Below, piece by piece: positions 8,535 to 12,850 of a stretch of 12,850 bases of DNA (within the stretch, counting starts at the first letter, position 1; every line of letters starts with the position of its first letter). The notes under the pieces were generated by a model. It did no database searches. It worked only from the letters and a program-made list of their open reading frames with translations, and had not been told where the DNA came from. Where the stretch lies: assembly GCA_031266895.1 (NCBI GenBank), contig JAISAD010000031.1, positions 1 through 12,850 on the forward strand, in the 5' to 3' direction. A program made the translations under genes and the position numbers. The DNA comes from Bacteroidales bacterium (GTDB lineage: Bacteria > Bacteroidota > Bacteroidia > Bacteroidales > WCHB1-69).

Positions 8535-8571
8535 TCAAAAATTACAGTTTGTACAAATTAATTATGCAGTG

Positions 8572-8579
8572 CAAAAATA
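8572..8579 (-). promoter_or_regulatory. Promoter (-7 element) of the glycogen fusion operon
   Basis: On the minus strand the sequence reads TATTTTTG, an exact TAnnTTTG match, followed by CAC. Transcription would begin near 8565, giving a leader of about 31 bases before the ATG at 8534. No clear TTTG -33 element is present. The LacI-like palindrome at 8593-8606 occupies that zone instead. Confidence 0.5.
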
Positions 8580-8592
8580 CGGAAAAATCTTC

Positions 8593-8606
8593 GAAAGCGC
8601 TTGACG
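8593..8606. promoter_or_regulatory. Candidate LacI-family operator
   Basis: GAAAGCGCTTGACG contains the palindrome AAGCGCTT (8595-8602), centred on the CG step typical of LacI/GalR-family operators such as cre and Pur/Mal-type sites. It lies about 30-40 bases upstream of the predicted start of the glycogen operon, overlapping the expected -33 position. Control by a sugar-responsive LacI regulator is inferred; no regulator gene is in the window. Confidence 0.35.
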
Positions 8607-8784
8607 ATGTACATTTTCGTTCGGAAATAAGACTTAAAATCCATGCAGCAGAAATGCAATGAAGAAAATTTATGTTTTTGCTTAAATTTCGGTTATCACT
8701 TCCAGGTTATCAATGAATTTGGCTTGTCTAACTTCTTAAGTTTAAAATTTTTATGCCATACACACGTAATTCAAAAAATTCATG

Positions 8785-8792
8785 TACATTTG
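8785..8792 (+). promoter_or_regulatory. Promoter (-7 element) of gcvP
   Basis: TACATTTG is an exact match to TAnnTTTG and is followed by CAC. The predicted transcription start is near 8799, leaving a leader of about 37 bases, too short for a glycine riboswitch. No obvious TTTG lies 19-21 bases upstream, so the -33 element is weak. Confidence 0.5.
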
Positions 8793-8835
8793 CACTTTAT
8801 TTTTAATCAAATATTAACCGGCTAAACAGCATTAT

Positions 8836-11688
8836 ATGAAACAAATAAAAGATGATTTTTCAGCACGTCATATCGGACCAAATGCGGCTGAAGCACAAAA
8901 AATGTTAGAGGTCATCGGTGTAAAATCATTTGACGAATTGATTGCCAAAACTATTCCTGAAGTCATTCGTTACAAAAAAACTCCGGAGTTGCCTGAAGGG
9001 ATGAGTGAGGGGCCTTTTTTGGCGCACGTAAAATCTCTTTTTGCCAGGAATAAACTCTTTAAATCCTACATTGGGATGGGTTACTATAACACTTATACTC
9101 CAGCTGTAATTTTGCGCAACATTTTTGAAAATCCGGGCTGGTACACCTCCTATACCCCTTATCAGGCCGAAATTTCGCAGGGACGGCTCGAAGCGTTATT
9201 GAATTATCAAACTATGGTGAGCAGCCTTACCGGCATGGCGATTTCCAACGCCTCGCTGCTTGATGAGGGGACGGCCGCCGGCGAAATGATGCTGATGTTT
9301 TTCAATAGCCGCAGTCGCGAAGCTGTGAAAAATAATGTTTGCAAATATTTTGTGTCAGAAGATGTTTTTATTTCCACTATTGGGGTGATGAAAACCATTG
9401 CGGAAGCTCAAAATATTGAATTGGTTGTGGGTGCTGCCGACAAAATTGAATTGAATAGCTCTTTCTTTGGTGCTATGGTACAGTATCCCAATCAGCACGG
9501 GGCTGTACATGATTACAGCAGTTTTGTAGCTAAGGCTAAGGAACACAATATTTTTGTAGGGGTTGCTGCCGATCTGCTTGCCCTCACGCTGTTGACACCT
9601 CCGGGTGAATGGGGTGCCGACTGCGCAGTAGGGTCAACTCAGCGTTTCGGTATTCCTGTGGGCTATGGCAGTCCGGCCGCAGGGTTCTTTGCCTGCAGAG
9701 AGGATTTTAAGCGACAAATGCCCGGTCGCATCATTGGCGTTACAGTAGATGCAGAGGGTAAAACAGCCTACAGAATGGCGCTGCAAATGCGCGAGCAGCA
9801 TATTAAGCGCGAACGGGCTACGTCTAATATCTGCACTGCCAGCGCTCTTACGGCGATTATGGCCGGTTTTTACGGCATGTGGCACGGTGCGGAGGGATTG
9901 AAAGGCAAAGCCATTAAAGTAAATGCATTGGCTGGCGTGCTGGCCGATTATGCCGTACAGTATGGTTATAAACAATACAATGCGCATTTTTTCGACACAT
10001 TGTGTTTTGAAGCACCGCAAGGAGTGAAGTGTGAAGATATACGCAAAGTAGCTGAGGCGCGCAATTTCAATTTCAAATACTGGTGCGAAACCTGCTTCAC
10101 CATTGCCTTGGATGAAACTGTTGTGCTGCAGGATATTAATGATATTTTACAGATATTGGCACAAGCTGCAGGGAAGCCTTTTGCACCGCATGTGTGCACC
10201 GGCAATTGTGAGCCTGCATTGCATATTCCTGAAAAATTGACCCGCAAGACAGATTTTTTAACTTCGGCAGCATTTCATAAATATCACTCCGAAACGGAAA
10301 TGATGCGTTATATGAAAATGCTGGAAGTGAAAGACTTGTCTCTCAACAGAGCGATGATACCACTGGGTTCATGTACGATGAAGCTCAACGCGGCCGCCGA
10401 AATGTTGCCGTTAAGCTGGAGTGACGTTTGCGGCATCCATCCTTATGTGCCTGCCGAACAGGCACAAGGCTATCTGGAAATGATTAAGGAAATGGAGGAA
10501 TGGCTTTGTGTTATCACCGGCTTTAAAGCCGTGTCATTTCAACCCAATTCGGGCGCTGCGGGCGAATATGCCGGCCTGACCGTAATCCGCAATTATCATC
10601 GCAGTCGCGGGGAAGCTCACCGCAATGTTTGTCTTATTCCGGCTTCGGCACACGGCACCAATCCTGCCTCGTCAGCTAAGGCAGGCAACCGTATTATAGT
10701 GGTGAAATCGACTCCCGACGGCGAAGTTGATGTAGCGGATTTAAAAGCTAAGGCAGAAGAGCATCACAACAATCTGTCGTGCCTTATGCTCACTTATCCC
10801 TCTACGCATGGGGTTTTTGAAGAGGCCGTATTGGATATTATCCAAATTGTGCACGAGCACGGCGGCTTAGTTTATATGGATGGCGCTAATATGAATGCGC
10901 AGGTTGGTTTCACTTCGCCCGGTTTTATGGGTGCTGATGTTTGCCATCTTAATCTGCATAAAACCTTTGCCATGCCGCACGGCGGCGGTGGTCCGGGTGT
11001 TGGCCCCATTGCCGTAGCCGAGCATTTGGTGGATTTTCTGCCGAAACATAATTTAATAGAAGTCGGCGGAGAACAGGGCAGTCAAGTAGCCTCTGCCCCA
11101 TTTGGCAGCGCCTATCTCCTGCCCATCACATACGGTTATTTGAAAATGTTAGGTGGTGAGGGATTGGCCAGTGCTACAAAATATGCCATTCTCAATGCAA
11201 ATTACATGCGGGTGCGTCTCGAAAAGGATTATAAAATTCTCTATACAGGCAAGCAGGGCATGTGCGCTCACGAAATGATTTTAGACTGTAACGAGTTTGA
11301 AAAATTCGGCATTAAAGTCGGCGACATTGCCAAGCGCTTGATGGACTACGGATTTCATGCGCCTACAGTGGCTTTTCCGGTGCACGGCACCCTTATGGTT
11401 GAACCTACCGAAAGCGAACCGCTCAGTGAACTTGATCGTTTGTGTGATGCCCTGATTGCTATTCGTCGGGAGATTGGAGCAGTAGAGGAGGGAAAAGCCG
11501 ATAAGGATAACAACGTGATTGTGAATGCACCCCACACTATGAGCGTAATTTGCGCTGACAGCTGGAACAGGCCTTACAGCCGCCAGCAAGCCGCTTTTCC
11601 GATGCCGCATCCCGATAAGTATTGGCCTGCCGTCAGTAAAATAGATGATGCTTACGGCGACCGGAATTTAGTATGCTGTCTGGAATAA
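8836..11688 (+). CDS. gcvP: Glycine dehydrogenase (decarboxylating), glycine cleavage P-protein
   Basis: GcvP is the PLP enzyme of the glycine cleavage system. It decarboxylates glycine and passes the aminomethyl group to the lipoylated H-protein; T- and L-proteins then yield methylene-tetrahydrofolate, ammonia and NADH. The 950 residues correspond to the single-chain form, close to E. coli (957), with fused N-terminal (P1) and C-terminal (P2) halves. Visible motifs: FSARHIGP at residues 8-15; SLLDEGTAAGE in the N-half; LGSCTMKLNAAAEM and FQPNSGAAGEY in the C-half; the PLP lysine K709 in HLNLHKTF; and the glycine-rich HGGGGPGVGP loop just after it. The gene stands alone: gcvT and gcvH are not adjacent, which is common in Bacteroidota. 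The start is supported by the promoter 44 bases upstream and the typical N-terminus. The hairpin at 11727-11751 follows the stop. Confidence 0.97.
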   Translation: MKQIKDDFSARHIGPNAAEAQKMLEVIGVKSFDELIAKTIPEVIRYKKTPELPEGMSEGPFLAHVKSLFARNKLFKSYIGMGYYNTYTPAVILRNIFENPGWYTSYTPYQAEISQGRLEALLNYQTMVSSLTGMAISNASLLDEGTAAGEMMLMFFNSRSREAVKNNVCKYFVSEDVFISTIGVMKTIAEAQNIELVVGAADKIELNSSFFGAMVQYPNQHGAVHDYSSFVAKAKEHNIFVGVAADLLALTLLTPPGEWGADCAVGSTQRFGIPVGYGSPAAGFFACREDFKRQMPGRIIGVTVDAEGKTAYRMALQMREQHIKRERATSNICTASALTAIMAGFYGMWHGAEGLKGKAIKVNALAGVLADYAVQYGYKQYNAHFFDTLCFEAPQGVKCEDIRKVAEARNFNFKYWCETCFTIALDETVVLQDINDILQILAQAAGKPFAPHVCTGNCEPALHIPEKLTRKTDFLTSAAFHKYHSETEMMRYMKMLEVKDLSLNRAMIPLGSCTMKLNAAAEMLPLSWSDVCGIHPYVPAEQAQGYLEMIKEMEEWLCVITGFKAVSFQPNSGAAGEYAGLTVIRNYHRSRGEAHRNVCLIPASAHGTNPASSAKAGNRIIVVKSTPDGEVDVADLKAKAEEHHNNLSCLMLTYPSTHGVFEEAVLDIIQIVHEHGGLVYMDGANMNAQVGFTSPGFMGADVCHLNLHKTFAMPHGGGGPGVGPIAVAEHLVDFLPKHNLIEVGGEQGSQVASAPFGSAYLLPITYGYLKMLGGEGLASATKYAILNANYMRVRLEKDYKILYTGKQGMCAHEMILDCNEFEKFGIKVGDIAKRLMDYGFHAPTVAFPVHGTLMVEPTESEPLSELDRLCDALIAIRREIGAVEEGKADKDNNVIVNAPHTMSVICADSWNRPYSRQQAAFPMPHPDKYWPAVSKIDDAYGDRNLVCCLE

Positions 11689-11726
11689 TTTGATCAAAAT
11701 TTATTCCAACCCCAAAAAGCACAAAA

Positions 11727-11751
11727 AAGGGGAGGTTCCAAGCCTCCCCTT
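11727..11751 (-). terminator. Terminator hairpin between gcvP and the T9SS gene, T-run on the minus strand
   Basis: AAGGGGAGG (11727-11735) pairs with CCTCCCCTT (11743-11751) around a seven-base loop. Read on the minus strand the hairpin is followed by TTTTTT, the hallmark of an intrinsic terminator in that direction. Read on the plus strand it is followed only by AGTTATG. It may end both transcripts, but the better-formed direction is minus, for RNA coming from the T9SS gene through the repeat region. Confidence 0.75.
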
Positions 11752-11777
11752 AGTTATGCATAATTCGTAATTTTAAA

Positions 11778-11873
11778 TTACTTCGCTCCCACAATCTTTC
11801 CGCTTTCTATCTGCAGGCCAGCGGTTATGCTGTAAATGTAGCCGCCTGATAATGGTTGTAGAGACGTGATGCA
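11778..11873 (-). pseudogene. Leftover copy of a T9SS sorting-domain tail
   Basis: On the minus strand this frame reads LQPLSGGYIYSITAGL, then QIESGKIVGAK and a TAA stop. It is plainly related to the end of the intact gene at 12143 (SGSYVYSVTANGL, QIESGKIIVTK), and the DNA is also close for about 70 bases, with one codon missing. An in-frame TGA at 11876-11874 closes it upstream, and no start codon or gene body precedes it. It is either the remains of a second T9SS gene or a duplicated tail separated from the gene by repeats. It sits immediately before the minus-strand terminator, where the end of a real gene would be. Confidence 0.75.
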
Positions 11874-11882
11874 TCACTCTAC
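11858..11882. repeat. Damaged palindrome
   Basis: GTAGAG (11858-11863) and CTCTAC (11877-11882) flank the perfect palindrome TGATGCATCA (11867-11876). An extra ACG lies on the left arm only. Restoring CGT on the right would make a perfect 28-base palindrome, so this looks like a REP-type palindromic repeat that lost three bases. Confidence 0.6.
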
Positions 11883-11891
11883 TCGGTGTAC

Positions 11892-12052
11892 CACCCCAAC
11901 ACGGTAATGTTAGACACCCCAACACGGTAGTGTTAGACACCCTAACACGGTAGTGTTAGACACCCTAACACGGTAATGTTAGACACCCTAACACGGTAGT
12001 GTTAGACACCCTAACACGGTAGGGGAACACACCCCGACACGGTAAGGGTACA
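11892..12052. repeat. Seven tandem 23-bp hairpin-forming units
   Basis: Seven consecutive 23-base units start at 11892, 11915, 11938, 11961, 11984, 12007 and 12030. Units 1-5 are nearly identical; units 6 and 7 diverge in the right half. In the consensus, CTAACAC - GGTA - GTGTTAG forms a 7-bp stem with a 4-base loop, and CACC joins adjacent units. All seven share ACACGGTA, which covers the loop. There are no unique spacers, so this is not a CRISPR array, and 23 is not a multiple of three, so it is not coding. It lies downstream of the T9SS gene stop. Confidence 0.95.
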
Positions 12053-12053
12053 G

Positions 12054-12097
12054 AACGACGAAGCAATCCCCACATGCACAGGGATTGCTTCGTCGTT
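12054..12097. repeat. 17-bp perfect inverted repeat (REP-like)
   Basis: AACGACGAAGCAATCCC (12054-12070) is exactly repeated in inverted form at 12081-12097, around a ten-base loop (CACATGCACA). There is no T-run on either side, so it is not a standard intrinsic terminator. It resembles the dispersed palindromic elements carrying a GACGAAGCAATCCC core seen in many bacterial genomes; that family assignment is from memory. It sits between unit 7 of the 23-bp array and a decayed eighth unit. Confidence 0.85.
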
Positions 12098-12115
12098 ATT
12101 GCGTTCGTCATGATG

Positions 12116-12138
12116 CTACGCAACGCGGTAATGTGTCC
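12116..12138. repeat. Decayed eighth copy of the 23-bp unit
   Basis: CAACGCGGTAATGT (12121-12134) matches the unit core CAACACGGTAATGT at 13 of 14 positions, while the flanks of this unit have diverged. It is separated from unit 7 by 63 bases containing the inverted repeat, and it lies directly next to the T9SS gene stop at 12143. Confidence 0.6.
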
Positions 12139-12142
12139 TGTT

Positions 12143-12850
12143 TTACTTCGTTACTATAATCTTTCCGCTCTCTATCTGCAGGCCATTGGCGGTTACGCTG
12201 TAAACGTAGCTGCCGGAGGGGACGCTGCCGGTTTCCCAAATCCACTGACCCTGTGCGCCCGGGAGCGGACGGGTGAGGAGCGGGCGGCCGCTCTGGTCGG
12301 TAATGGAGAGCTGCGCCGTGCCGTCGAAACTGCCAAAATCCCAGATAAACGAGGTGTATTCTTTCGCCGGATTGGGAAATACCTGCACCTTGCCTGCAGA
12401 GGGAGCAGAGGCGAATGTGGCGCCTCCGTGCGCGCCTCCGGATGCCATGGCCTGCGATTTTTCGGGCAGCTCTTCCAGGCAGATGTCATACAGGCCGCAC
12501 AGGATGTTGTGTGCCAGCACGCGGCCGCGGCCGGTGCTGGTGCGTTCATACTCTGCCAGAGCGGCGATGTCGCTGCCGGTTTCCTTTAGCTGATAGATGT
12601 TTTGGCCTGACTGCGCCAGCTTTTCGAGCCACGTGAGGTAGTCCAGGTAGTCTTTAATTTCGGCAAGCGTGGCTTCGACCAGCTTGGGGTGGAGCTGGGT
12701 GTAGTCGTAAATGGTGCTGAAGGCGCCGTCAAAATTGCCCTCCTGCAGGTAGCTTTCGGCGGCGAGGAAGTAGTCATTGAGCGTGCCGCGGTCCAGCAGC
12801 AGGGTGCGCAGGGCGGAGGGCTGGGCAGTGCTGTCGTGCATCAGGTTGCC
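12143..12850 (-). CDS. T9SS-exported protein, C-terminal part with type A sorting domain (start beyond window)
   Basis: The frame is open from the right edge to the TAA at 12145-12143, giving 235 visible residues. The Met at 12841 is internal to the open frame and probably not the start. The first ~120 residues are mostly helical, with LRTLLLDRGTLNDYFL and helices rich in Leu, Glu and Tyr; similar regions occur near the end of large secreted Bacteroidota proteins, and no enzyme motif is visible. A short Gly/Ala/Ser linker follows, then an 81-residue T9SS C-terminal domain: VQVFPNPAKEYTSF, LSITDQSGRPLLT, GSYVYSVTANG and the terminal QIESGKIIVTK. This domain directs outer-membrane export by PorU/PorV and surface attachment. 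The DNA is markedly GC-richer than its neighbours (46 of 60 bases at 12241-12300). The N-terminal cargo is unknown. Confidence 0.85.
   Translation of the reverse strand, partial: GNLMHDSTAQPSALRTLLLDRGTLNDYFLAAESYLQEGNFDGAFSTIYDYTQLHPKLVEATLAEIKDYLDYLTWLEKLAQSGQNIYQLKETGSDIAALAEYERTSTGRGRVLAHNILCGLYDICLEELPEKSQAMASGGAHGGATFASAPSAGKVQVFPNPAKEYTSFIWDFGSFDGTAQLSITDQSGRPLLTRPLPGAQGQWIWETGSVPSGSYVYSVTANGLQIESGKIIVTK

Larger units (their letters stand above)
8535..8835. other. Divergent intergenic region between the glycogen operon and gcvP
   Basis: About 300 AT-rich bases without a convincing gene. It holds the minus-strand promoter (8572-8579), the LacI-like palindrome (8593-8606), a direct repeat of GGTTATCA (8691-8698 and 8705-8712), and the plus-strand promoter (8785-8792). 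The only plus-strand frame, 60 codons at 8643-8825, has no recognisable features and runs through the gcvP promoter. Confidence 0.7.
11689..12142. other. Repeat-rich non-coding region between gcvP and the T9SS gene
   Basis: A 454-base stretch without an intact gene. From left to right it holds the terminator hairpin, the T9SS tail remnant, the damaged palindrome, the 23-bp array, the 17-bp inverted repeat and the decayed unit. The two genes converge on it. Most of it would form part of the 3' untranslated region of the T9SS gene if transcription continues to the T-run at 11727. Confidence 0.8.

Noticed and set aside
8643..8825. 60-codon plus-strand frame before gcvP
   Set aside because: No recognisable protein features, and it overlaps the gcvP promoter.
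8793..8835. Glycine riboswitch in front of gcvP
   Set aside because: The predicted leader is only about 37 bases and shows no glycine-aptamer sequence.
11892..12052. CRISPR array
   Set aside because: The units are directly adjacent 23-mers with no unique spacers, and no cas genes are present.
12074..12589. 171-codon plus-strand frame
   Set aside because: It is the shadow of the GC-rich T9SS gene on the other strand, whose sorting domain is clearly recognisable.

Overview
The window looks like chromosomal DNA of a Bacteroidota bacterium, most likely in or near the Bacteroidales. Three things point that way. A C-terminal type IX secretion (T9SS) sorting domain lies at the right end. A GT3-like glycogen synthase is fused to an alpha-glucan phosphorylase. 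Several promoter-like sites match the phylum's -7 consensus TAnnTTTG, and no clear Shine-Dalgarno sequences precede the starts. No mobile-element gene, CRISPR array, tRNA or rRNA was seen.

Layout. Positions 1-1453 (minus) hold the N-terminal 484 codons of an exported GH2 beta-mannosidase that runs off the left edge. Positions 1454-1817 are AT-rich and contain a probable small RNA on the plus strand, with a consensus promoter and a strong intrinsic terminator that abuts the thyA stop codon. Positions 1818-8534 (minus) look like one operon, transcribed in the order glycogen synthase/phosphorylase fusion, maf, pta, thyA. The gaps are 37 and 78 bases, followed by an ATGA stop/start overlap between pta and thyA. 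Positions 8535-8835 are a divergent promoter region with a LacI-type palindrome near the glycogen-gene promoter. Positions 8836-11688 (plus) encode full-length GcvP. Positions 12143-12850 (minus) are the C-terminal end of a GC-rich T9SS-exported protein whose start lies beyond the right edge.

Most of the genes are central metabolism: glucan storage and mobilisation, acetyl-CoA/acetyl phosphate, dTMP synthesis, nucleotide sanitation and glycine cleavage. GcvP and ThyA are linked through folate: glycine cleavage supplies methylene-tetrahydrofolate, which ThyA consumes. The beta-mannosidase is the one carbohydrate-scavenging enzyme.

The most unusual part is 11689-12142, between gcvP and the T9SS gene. 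It is a patchwork of hairpin-forming repeats: a terminator whose T-run is on the minus strand, a leftover copy of the T9SS sorting-domain tail, a damaged palindrome, seven tandem 23-bp units each able to form a hairpin, a 17-bp perfect inverted repeat, and a decayed eighth unit. In units 1-5 both variable stem positions stay paired (as G-U) only if the RNA is read from the minus strand. This suggests a structured 3' untranslated region of the T9SS gene.
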